Origin: Mytilinidion resinicola | Taxonomy: Eukaryota; Ascomycota; Dothideomycetes; Mytilinidiales; Mytilinidiaceae | DNA length: 64,000 nt | Direction: 5' to 3' | Assembly (NCBI RefSeq): GCF_010093595.1 | Contig: NW_022985456.1 | Location: forward strand, 394,104-458,103 | Shown here: in pieces, positions 55,852 through 64,000 of the stretch | Position numbering within the stretch: the stretch's first letter is position 1 | How the letters are laid out: each line of letters begins with the position of its first letter | Position numbers and translations under genes: made by a program | The notes under the pieces: model-generated | Seen by the model: only the letters and a program-made list of their open reading frames with translations | Database searches by the model: none | What the model was told of the DNA's origin: nothing

Positions 55852-56003
55852 TAACGTAGGTGATGGGGTTATTACGCACGAGGTAGTTATTACGTTGGTC
55901 TAAGCTTCATACGTATTCCGAATCTGTGCACCCGCCAAGCTTTTTTTTAATGTTCGGAAGCGGAATAACTACCTCGTGCGTAATAACCCCATCACCTACG
56001 TTA
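55852..56003. mobile_element. MITE, 148 bp, with 40-bp perfect inverted ends including TA duplication
   Basis: TAACGTAGGTGATGGGGTTA.. at 55852-55891 is perfectly inverted at 55964-56003, with a 72-bp spacer. The outermost TA on each side fits the TA target duplication of Tc1/mariner elements, giving inner ends ACGTAGGTG. Non-coding; a short MITE of that superfamily is the best reading. The perfect match of the arms suggests recent movement. Confidence 0.75.
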
Positions 56004-56200
56004 GGAGGTGTTCTGAGTGTTCAGGAGCGGCTACAGTACGCGACTTATATAGAACTATGGGAAATCTTGATGTGTGCACCGAGTCTCATATTTTCCGGCA
56101 CGGTGGAGGGACGTTACTGGAGTGGATTGGAGGCCCGCTCTAGTCCACCAATCCCTTCACTGCACGCTTGTAGGAATATTTGAAAGTAAATAGCACAGAC

Positions 56201-56430
56201 AACTTCCCTAAGAGCATGACCGTCCTAAAGACCCGTCTTGCGAGCATGTCTATCTTGAGAACATAACGGTCTCAAGACGGGTCTATCTTAGTAGCGTGAC
56301 TGTCTGGAGAACGTCCTCGTCTTGAGATGCCACCATCTTAAGGCCATGCCTGTCTCAAGACCATGGCTGTCTTAAGAACCTGCCGTCTTAAGAACGTGAC
56401 TGTCTGCAGAGTAGCCCCGTCTTGAGACTA
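56201..56430. repeat. 17-bp minisatellite, about 13 degenerate units
   Basis: Units follow the consensus GTCTTAAGAACRTGNCT, for example GTCTTAAGAACGTGACT at about 56385 and ATCTTGAGAACATAACG near 56252. Units of 16-17 bp run for about 230 bp. It ends about 265 bp before the C6 regulator start, so it sits in that gene's promoter. Confidence 0.7.
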
Positions 56431-56695
56431 CTTCTGGGTCATGGCCTATCCGTGCTCAGAATAGAAGTGGCCCGAAAATGGGCCCCACTCTGGCTGGCTA
56501 CTAGAATAAACTCTCGGCTAGGCGAACTCGCAAGGTTTACCAGGAACAACGTCGCTTCACAACCTGCTTACCAAGCTTATATTCGGCTCGATTTTTTTCT
56601 AGTCTCTCCCTTCGCTCATAACCTCTTCTTCTTATGCGTCTCCGCCAATCATCGAACTTGTCAACGTCGGACCGCGTGCAGCACCTGGCAACATT

Positions 56696-58411
56696 ATGGC
56701 AGATGCTCCTGTAATAAAAAGAACACGAGCACGCGTGCCAAGAGTGCGGACTGGATGCATCACCTGCAAGTACGTTTCTTTGTGTCAAGCCTTGAGGAAA
56801 CTGACAGGGACCCAAAGAAAACGACATCTCAAGTGCGACGAAGAGAAGCCATCTTGTCGACAATGCATCTCCGCTGGCTTCAAGTGTGATGGCTACAAGC
56901 CTCCCCAACCAGCCAAGCCTCGAGAGACCGTAGCGACGAGCACTTCGGTCGAGGTAGTAGCACCGCTGGCAGCCCAGAAGAGACTGTTGCCAAATCCTGG
57001 CTGCTACGAGCTCAAGCTGTACCAGCGCTACGTAGCTCCGAAGCTCTCCAGTTACTCTGACGCTGGTTTTTGGAACGTTCTTATTCCGCAAATGTCACAG
57101 ACAGAACCTGCAATACAACACGTGGTGGTTGCGATATGTGCTGTGCACAGGGATATTGAGTCTATTCGCAGCTACTCTCAACTGAGCGTCCTCCGGCCTA
57201 ACCCTCTGGCCATGAAAGAGGCCAGCCAGGCCATGCAAAGCCTCTCGCAGAGGATCAAATCGGATCCCTGTTCAAGCCTTGTTCCCCTAGTCGCTTGTCT
57301 GCTCTTTACGTGCCTAGAGCTTCTCTGTGGCAACTTCGAAACTGCAATCGTCCACGTGGCGAATGGCTTTAGGATCCTCAACAGTCCCGGTTCTACCGAG
57401 CTTGCGGGAAGGTCACATCAACAGATCGCAGACATGAACACGGTTGACAAGGAGGTCGCACCGGTATTCCAGCACCTGAGTGTGCTTTGCCTGCTGTTCG
57501 GGCAGACGCATGCATTCGATACTTACGGCCATGTTGCAACAACAGAGTTCGCTACGTTCACATCGTTGGAAAGCGCCCGACTTAATCTGTTCGAGCTGTT
57601 CAGCCAAGTCTTCCGCTTCATCAAAGTTGCCAGTGACAAGGCTGATAAGGGGAGCATTGACTTTGCAGATCTCATTGAAAAGGTTAAATTTGAGCGGCGG
57701 CTGCAGCACTGGTACAGCTGTATGGAGCAGTATGTTAAAAGTGCAGCCAAATTAGGCCGCCATGTCAACGAGAACGCGGTGTACATCTTGCGCCTGCACC
57801 ACCGTACCATACTCGTTTGGCTCTCAGTGTGCCTCTCCGTAGACGGAGTTGACCTCAATCTTCACACATCCAACTTTGAAGAAATTGTCCGCCTCTGCGA
57901 GAGTCTCGCGCGAGACTCGCCATCAAAGCGCAATTCACCCGGTTCAACAACCACCTCGCCGCCTCAAACAGCAGGATATAACAAATTCTCATTTGGCATG
58001 GGTATGATACCATCGCTCTACTGGGTTGCAAGGGAGTGTCGCGATTCCACAATCCGTAAAAAGGCGTTGGACCTGCTCCTAAGAGCGCCACTCCACGAAA
58101 GTCTTTGGGATGTGCACGTTTTTTACAAGATTTTCGAGCGCGCCAAGGCCATAGAGAAATCTCGAAAGCACAGTCAGAAAATGCTCTCTCCGGAAGACTG
58201 CTGGCGAGGGGATCTCTCATTGGCGTCGGATCATAAAATTCTTCTTGAGCTACCTGTACACAACTTTAGACATGTCCAGACTTACCGGATCCACAACTGC
58301 CTCATTCCGAACAACTGGTCTTCCGATCAAAGATCAGGAGTCACGTTTCGTGCGAAGCCATGGGGACCACTCGGTGCATGGCACATATGGGATGATTCTG
58401 TCTATCTATGA
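56696..58411 (+). CDS. Zn(II)2Cys6 transcription factor
   Basis: The gene starts at the ATG at 56696. Splicing out 56770-56817 (48 bp, GTACGT donor, ACTGACAG branch region, CCAAAG acceptor) gives CITCKKRHLKCDEEKPSCRQC, the canonical Cys-x2-Cys-x6-Cys-x6-Cys-x2-Cys zinc cluster finished by the next CDGY. The spliced protein is 555 residues. Without splicing the frame stays open but sixteen extra residues push the first two cysteines away from the third. A fungal-type activation region follows (VEVVAPLAAQKR, then helical repeats with PLVACLLFTCLELLCGNFETAIVHVANGFRIL), ending in ...WDDSVYL. Such proteins regulate metabolic genes. It is followed 1.4 kb later by the Ytp1-like gene; no operon logic applies. 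The 17-bp minisatellite lies just upstream. Confidence 0.85.
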   Translation: MADAPVIKRTRARVPRVRTGCITCKYVSLCQALRKLTGTQRKRHLKCDEEKPSCRQCISAGFKCDGYKPPQPAKPRETVATSTSVEVVAPLAAQKRLLPNPGCYELKLYQRYVAPKLSSYSDAGFWNVLIPQMSQTEPAIQHVVVAICAVHRDIESIRSYSQLSVLRPNPLAMKEASQAMQSLSQRIKSDPCSSLVPLVACLLFTCLELLCGNFETAIVHVANGFRILNSPGSTELAGRSHQQIADMNTVDKEVAPVFQHLSVLCLLFGQTHAFDTYGHVATTEFATFTSLESARLNLFELFSQVFRFIKVASDKADKGSIDFADLIEKVKFERRLQHWYSCMEQYVKSAAKLGRHVNENAVYILRLHHRTILVWLSVCLSVDGVDLNLHTSNFEEIVRLCESLARDSPSKRNSPGSTTTSPPQTAGYNKFSFGMGMIPSLYWVARECRDSTIRKKALDLLLRAPLHESLWDVHVFYKIFERAKAIEKSRKHSQKMLSPEDCWRGDLSLASDHKILLELPVHNFRHVQTYRIHNCLIPNNWSSDQRSGVTFRAKPWGPLGAWHIWDDSVYL

Positions 58412-59827
58412 CAGTGGCACGCTCGTCACCATCTACAGCTGAGCTTGAGATGTGGAGCTGCCGGCTCGATGCCATTCGTGGGTGCCTCGGCTATGCCGTA
58501 ATACGGTCATATACGTTAAAGGCTCTATCAAGAGTATCTTGAGTGGCGGTCATCCGGCTAGAGTCTCAGGCCTCGGATCGTATCAGTATAGTATACCTGT
58601 AGTCAGGTCGTCAGGTGGACGTGCTTTCATCGCAGGCCACTCAAGGTCTTGCTCATTCATCTCATGTTCCATTGGTACAAGACAATAAAGTCACCAGCAG
58701 CTTGGATGATAGCAATGAGGCGAAGTATCGTAAATGGAGGCCGTGAAGGCAGCGAGATGAGGCTGTCAAGCCATCTTTCGAGAATGTGAGAGTTCGAGGG
58801 AGACTGAAGCCACGAGGGACCGGGCCTCGAAAGTGAAAATGGCGAAGCGACTGTCCACAAATCATCTGTACCGGCAATTAAAATGCTGTGGAGGTAAGAT
58901 GGGTGGGCCGAGCAGAAATACCAACAGCAATGAGTAACGAAACGAAGCAATATCAATCGTGCGGTGCTTTAAGACGTTCAAGTACAAGCACTCGCGACGA
59001 TATCACCCATTAAATGACAAGGTGCGATAGTAGAGTCTGTATACTTTGACGCATATTAATGATCCAGGTGGAAACAGGACCCCAACCAATATATGCGTAG
59101 ATATGAGGCCCAATGACCAAAGTGATCAAAGCTCTTACTTACACGGCGGAGGCTGTTGGACGGGCCCTCATTCATTTGTTCTGCTGCGGATTCTACGAAG
59201 GATCCAATGAACAATAAGCCTATTCCTTGCCACTGTCCAAGCGTCACGACATGTTTACCGTTTCGGTTGTGGGTCTCTACTTCTAGCCGGCTCTCCCGTA
59301 ATTGCGTATGCCTGGAGGTAAGCCGCGCTCGTTGATTGGCTGCACCGTAACTTCAAGCGACGCACCAGTTCTTGGCGGCTGTAGGATTTCGTGTACTTCT
59401 TTTATGCCACACGATAAAGTAGTTCTGTGCTTGAATAGACCGGGTGCAAATTACGAGCTATCCAATCTGCACGCTCCGAGCGGCGCGATGATGGGCCGGC
59501 CTGCGGCGCATGGTGGGCAACGACACGACACCAGTGAGGCGAAGCACAGCGTTCAGGGTTGATGACCTCACATCCGAAGCTCAGAATCCTCATTCGAATC
59601 TAATTCGGACCGAATTGCGCCTGGTAAGAGATGATCACTCGATTTTTCTGCTTCATATAAACCCTCTAAACATTTCCTTTACTACTTGCACATCGCACCC
59701 TTCCCATCCTCGACAGCCTCATTTCAATAGCTCGAACAATCCAACACGCCCAGATATTTACAAAAGCCTCTATCGCTCAAAATTGGCAACTTGAACTATC
59801 CTTTCGATCCAATTCCAGTTAGGCTTC
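58412..59827. other. Intergenic region
   Basis: About 1.4 kb with no supportable gene. The last 200 bp before 59828 are CA/CT-rich (CATCGCACCCTTCCCATCC..), as in a fungal promoter and leader. Confidence 0.4.
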
Positions 59828-61688
59828 ATGAAGAGATGGAATATAATCGCCTTACCCACCACTGTCGTCCTACTAGAATTCGCGGCAGTGGCTGCTGCCC
59901 ACGGCGATGAGGGCGGAAACGAACCCACAGCGGTAATGAGCAATTCATCTGACGAGCCTCATCTTCCACCAAGTTATATGCGTCACCCTGAGCACGTCAC
60001 CCTCATTCTGGCGCACATTGCACTGATGATCGTCGGATGGGTGTTTGTTCTGCCTATCGGTAAGCCTGCAACCGTCCGGGAGTCCCACGAATGTTTCGAA
60101 GGCTAATTAAGCTGCCCTGTCAGCTGTTGTCTTCAGCGTGGCCCGCTCGCGCCTCACCATGGTAGCGCAGCTGGTATTCCTTTCGATAAATGCACTTGGG
60201 GTGCTAATAGGTATCATCTATAACCAATCGACCCCTAGTTTATACGAGCATGGGAAGCACGGTATAATTGGATATACCATAACCCTGCTTGTATCTGCTT
60301 GGGTGTTTCTCGGCCTCGCTGATACCTATACCCGCCGCAATTTGCACAAGCGACACTTCGCCGGGACTGACTCTTCATTGCAGGATGAAGCGTCAGGTTG
60401 GCAGTCAGAGAATTTGATAGCGGATATCACCGCAGAATACAACCAAGACTACAACGAAAACGACTCTGGGGACGATGAGAAGCATGGGTTCTTACGCGGC
60501 ACAATCGTGGACCGCTTCTTCAGGGGCAACTTTGCGCGATTCGAGCGCACCATTCGCGCAATCCGCCTCTTCCATCTGGTGCTCGAACGTGCCGCGCTGG
60601 TACTTGGATTTCTAGGTATTACCACTGGCGCCGTTATCTACACTGGCATTTTTGTAGGTCAAGGCCTTGCCCACAGATGGTTTCGTGTCTATGGCTAACC
60701 CAAGTGCCAGCACGGCCGCAACATATTCAACGGCGTAGCACATTTCATCAAGGGCGGCATCTTCTTCTGGTATGGCCTTTTGACATTTGCGAGATGGATG
60801 GGGTGCTTCGCCGATATGGGGTGGGCGTGGAACCGCAAGCCGTCGCGCAATCTGGTCGGCAAAGTCGCGTCCATGCCATCAGCTGAGTTTGTTGAGTCGG
60901 CGGTGATTTGTTTCTATGGAGTGTCAAACGTCTTCTTGGAGCATCTTGCAAACCCAGGTGGCGAATGGGCTGCGATTGATTTGGAGCACGTATCGATTAC
61001 GCTCATGTTCTTCGGCGGTGGATTGGTGAGTTTGCTCTGCGTTTCCCGTTTGCCCGCTGGCATTTTTTTTCGAGGTTCAACCCATATTTAGATTGGACGC
61101 TAGCTGATCACAGTGTGCTTTCTACAGGTAGGTATGATTATCGAGTCTACCTATGTCCGCGATGTGCTCATGTCCAATATTACAATCATCAGGGCCGACT
61201 CTGCCTTGCATGGTGAGGGCGCTTCTTTCTCGCAACCTAAGCAATACGCCTTCTCGATGAATCCCATGCCAGCGCTCATCATATACCTCCTTGGGCGGAT
61301 GATGGGCTCGCACCACCAAACTAGCGTGGTGAGCACTAAGATTCACACACAGTGGGGAGACCTGTTCTCCGGTTTCGCAATGGCGCGCATGGCCACATAC
61401 GCTCTTCTATATATCCAACCGCCGGTAGGCCACCTCCCACAGCGTCCGCCTACGGAGGTACTAAGCAGCTTTTGTCTCGTCGCGGGTGGTATGCTGTTCA
61501 TGATGAGCAACAGGGATACCGTGAATGGGCTTGAGTGGAACGAACTAGGTGCCATGTTCACCTTCAACATCACCATGGGTCTAGCAGCCTTCCTAATGGC
61601 TTGGAGCACTATTGTTATGGCGCTGAAGGGCTGGGCACAACTGAGAGTGGCGAAAGGACGGGAAAACCGAGTTGCTGCTGCGTCTTAG
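59828..61688 (+). CDS. Ytp1-like multi-pass membrane protein
   Basis: Four exons, 59828-60059, 60124-60653, 60705-61025 and 61128-61688, give 547 residues, all junctions in frame. A signal-like start (MKRWNIIALPTTVVLLEFAAVAAA) precedes an extracellular stretch with His residues (PEHVTLILAHIALMIVGWVFVLPI), the DUF2427 type. Further helices follow, an acidic cytosolic loop (NDSGDDEKHG), and the Ytp1 domain with NIFNGVAHFIKGGIFFWYGLLTFARWMGCFADMGWAWN and VESAVICFYGVSNVFLEH. About ten membrane helices are predicted by eye. Ytp1 in yeast is a plasma-membrane protein of unknown activity. Introns 2 and 3 have good branch sites (GGCTAAC, and GCTGATCAC). Confidence 0.9.
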
Positions 61689-62670
61689 AGAGAATATGGG
61701 CAAGCACATTGAGTCAAAGTTCTTTCCTGCGGTATGTCTACTACGAAAACAGTTCCGAGTTACCTCTTCGCCTGCAACGGCTGCAAATAGATATATATAG
61801 AGCTATAGCACTAATATACTGCGCAGTTTGCAACAGAATGTTTGTTAGGCTTCTACATCGTAAGGGCGAAAGGGGTTCCGCCCAAACCTCCTAGCGGACC
61901 TGGTTTATAAGCAGCAAGATTATGATTGCCTGTAATTTTCGCTAATTCTGCGCAAGTATTCGTATTGACTGCTTTGAAGACGTAGCTGCGAATGCTAGAC
62001 TATTAGCAGGCGTTAGCTATATGCACGCAACCTCTGCGATATAATACAAGGACTAGAAGTGAATTCTGGTATACTAGATACAGGCAGCGGAATGCGCAGA
62101 GAATAGACTTGTATTATGATCCAGTTTTCAGATTACGGTTCTAAATCTGGCCCCCGCCAACGTCAAATTCCAGGTCTGTGGAAGCCGCCCATTGCTAAAA
62201 ATAAGCACTCCTAAATATAGTACAAATTTGTGGTGCAGTGCACGCTGATTTAGGACTTGGAGACAGATAGTAGCCCCATGCTCCGTTTAAGGCTGTCCCA
62301 GATATGGGCCACATGAGCCAAGACCTGCCAAGGCGATGAGTGTCCCATTTTCGGGCACATGAGCGACCCCTGCTAAATACCGTCTCGCCAACCTTGAAGT
62401 GAAGTGGTCCGGTAACGGTGCCTGCGCCGGTGGTAGTCTTGGCATGGGTGACGTTTAGATGGAGAGGGCACTGTACGGAAGACACGGAAAGTAATGACGA
62501 TGAATAGAAACGATAGTCAATTTAGCCTTTGATTGAATTTGGCTCCGGCTTCTGCACCCTAATAAGTTCTGTTACGATGATGCTGGGAAGCACATCGTAG
62601 CTGAAATCGGGAATCCTCGTGAAGTAACGGGTGCGTGTCTATCTACGGGCCTGTCATTGCAATCAAATGG
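61689..62670. other. Gene-poor region
   Basis: About 980 bp. A-rich, with TATATATAGAGC near 61792. A 96-codon minus-strand frame at 62195-62485 has no motif and is not supported. Confidence 0.35.
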
Positions 62671-63078
62671 CTGACCTCTTCGAATTCGGCTGGCCCGCTC
62701 AACTGCGGCTGGCCTGTTAATTCGGGCAGCCTTTCGAATTGGCTGGCCTTTCAGATTGGCTACAAGGGGGTAACATGAGCGGGCCAGCTGCCCTCCCTGC
62801 AAGTTTTAGGGGCATTATAGTCGTATCCATGCTATTTCTCTAGGACTTTACTATAACGCCCCCAAAACTTGCAGGGAGGGCAGCTGGCCCGCTCATGTTA
62901 CCCCCTTGTAGCCTTTTAGATCGGCTGGCCGCTAAGATTTCGGCTCGTCTCTTTGAGTTCGGCTAGCCTCTTCAAGTTCGGCTGACCTTTCATATTGACT
63001 GGCCTTTCGAATTGGCTGGCCACTAAGAATTCGAATAGCCTTTCAGAACTCGACTAGCCGCTCAGAATTCGGCTAGCC
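62671..63078. repeat. 17/19-bp minisatellite, about 14 units, interrupted by a MITE
   Basis: Units follow (T)TTCGAATTCGGCTRGCC with 17- and 19-bp versions, for example TTTCGAATTGGCTGGCC twice and CTCAGAATTCGGCTAGCC at the right end. The array is split by the inverted-repeat element at 62763-62908. Confidence 0.7.
62763..62908. mobile_element. MITE, 146 bp, inserted at TA in the minisatellite
   Basis: The arms 62758-62821 and 62850-62913 (64 bp, 62 matching) form an inverted repeat with a 28-bp spacer. Taking TA as target duplication, the inner ends read CAAGGGGGTAAC.. and ..GTTACCCCCTTG. Removing it restores GGCTAGCC, the sequence of the neighbouring repeat units, which supports both the borders and the TA target. 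The family is probably Tc1/mariner-like; no transposase is present. Confidence 0.75.
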
Positions 63079-63720
63079 AAATTCTAGCCCCAAAATAGGC
63101 GATACAGTCGACCTATTTCTAGTCCCGTTATCATTACATGTGGAATTATATGAATGGATATATTTAGAACGTACGCTAAAGATAGATGGATTTCCCGGTA
63201 TATACAAGAGTTCGCCGTCAGGAAAATATTTGTTGTGACATGGGATTGGTGTCATCTCGCCAAAGGTCTACAGATTCCATGTTGCTTGAATTGCCTGGGC
63301 TGTATCCGCCTTGAGGTGAGCTTCTGGCACAAATGGCTCCAACCCGACATTCTCGTGCGCTGCTAGTTTCTGCAAGAGCAACCTTTGTACTTCAAGCACC
63401 CCTTCAACCTCATACATAATGAGCTTTGGGTGGGCTGTAGATCTTGGTCCTCGGGAATGCACGACCTTTCCTTTATGCTTCTCCGCTCGAGTAATATTAG
63501 GAACATAATGTTGGGCCTAACGGCTTCTAATGTATGTACTTAGGGGTATGTCTAGTCTCCAATCTGCGGGAATAGTGATGCAAGTCTACTAGGGAATTCG
63601 ACGGCAGGTCAGCTACTTAAATAGCTCAGGGAGAGTCTGGTGTAGCGTTAAATCGGCCTAATCCTATTAGAGCACTTATCCTGTTCAGCGGTTAGTGTTA
63701 CACCCATCTGCGATTTGTTC
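63079..63720. other. Gene-poor region
   Basis: About 640 bp with no supportable gene or RNA. Confidence 0.35.
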
Positions 63721-63722
63721 AA

Positions 63723-63893
63723 GAGGGGAGTACGGTCCCGTACGTGAGTATCGAGTGTGCGGTGAGGTGAATACAGGAAATGGGAGGGGAGTACGGTCCC
63801 GTACGGGAGCATGCAGTGTGCGGCGAGGGACAAGCGGAATACTGAAAGACGTTAGCGATCGCGTTCCCGTACGGGAGTATGGAGTGCAGGGGC
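63723..63893. repeat. 61-bp direct repeat with GTACGGTCCCGTAC core
   Basis: GAGGGGAGTACGGTCCCGTA.. at 63723-63767 recurs at 63784-63828 (period 61), and a shorter CCCGTACGGGAGTATGGAGTG lies at about 63866. Each unit carries the palindrome-like GTACGGTCCCGTAC or CCCGTACGGG. Function is unknown. Confidence 0.65.
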
Positions 63894-64000
63894 AAGAAAG
63901 CGGTGTTGCGGCAAGTGATAGGATTGATTGATTGTCAGACTATGGATGGGCGGGGTGCCTCATATATGTATCCATTCCCATTCCTGTCACATGGATTCAG

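Noticed and set aside
56537..57091. 184-codon minus-strand ORF
   Set aside because: Antisense to the zinc-cluster exon of the C6 regulator, whose coding is certain.
1..64000. A secondary-metabolite cluster around the C6 regulator or the FAD oxidoreductase
   Set aside because: No polyketide synthase, NRPS, terpene cyclase, P450 or transporter lies in the window, and the two genes are over 50 kb apart.
1..64000. CRISPR array or bacterial operon structure
   Set aside because: The DNA is fungal; the tandem repeats seen have no unique spacers of constant length and no cas genes.

Overview
The window is nuclear DNA of a filamentous ascomycete (Pezizomycotina). A Dothideomycete is my best guess, but that is an inference from gene style and not a proven placement. 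Supporting signs are short 45-60 bp introns with GTRWGY donors and CTAAY/CTGAC branch sites, a Zn(II)2Cys6 regulator, F-box-like and CorA-like paralogue families, a fungal OTT_1508-type deaminase relic, and nonsense mutations that all fit C:G to T:A change (RIP-like).

Layout. 0-5.5 kb: two tandem copies of a large nuclear/cytosolic protein family (LPREIRD motif; left copy cut by the window edge) and a broken FAD-linked oxidoreductase. 6-10.5 kb: a small coiled-coil protein, a mitochondrial rhomboid protease (4 exons) and a mitochondrial hotdog thioesterase. 10.87-11.35 kb: two related, structured, minus-strand loci with TATA, B-box and T-run, which look like unknown Pol III genes. 12.5-14.6 kb: a CorA-like membrane protein. 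15-20.3 kb: three paralogous F-box-like genes, two of them damaged. 20.6-30 kb: a conserved housekeeping core with MSH5, Hsp78, eEF1B-beta (five exons) and a class 1A dihydroorotate dehydrogenase. 30-40 kb: a small secreted Cys-rich protein, a 938-residue secreted protein, a GNAT acetyltransferase, an FMN reductase and a possible GPI-anchored Cys-rich protein. 41-44 kb: a polytopic membrane protein with a frame break. 44.8-47.0 kb: a piggyBac-like transposon between TTAA sites, whose 666-codon frame carries six stops and no indel. 48-50.4 kb: a small conserved-looking ORF and a dCTP deaminase/dUTPase-like gene with one internal TAG. 52-54.2 kb: a deaminase relic. 54-56.4 kb: inverted repeats, a MITE and a 17-bp minisatellite. 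56.7-61.7 kb: a C6 transcription factor and a Ytp1-like membrane protein. 62-64 kb: a 17/19-bp minisatellite with a second MITE inserted in it, then a 61-bp repeat.

The intact, conserved genes sit mostly between 6 and 40 kb. Broken genes, transposon and repeats cluster at the left edge and from about 41 kb rightwards, so the right third looks like a repeat-rich, mutation-prone compartment. Exon limits were read by hand from splice consensus plus frame continuity. They are firm for the rhomboid, thioesterase, F-box-like, eEF1B-beta, secreted and Ytp1-like genes, and only approximate for MSH5, the CorA-like gene and the 41-44 kb membrane gene.
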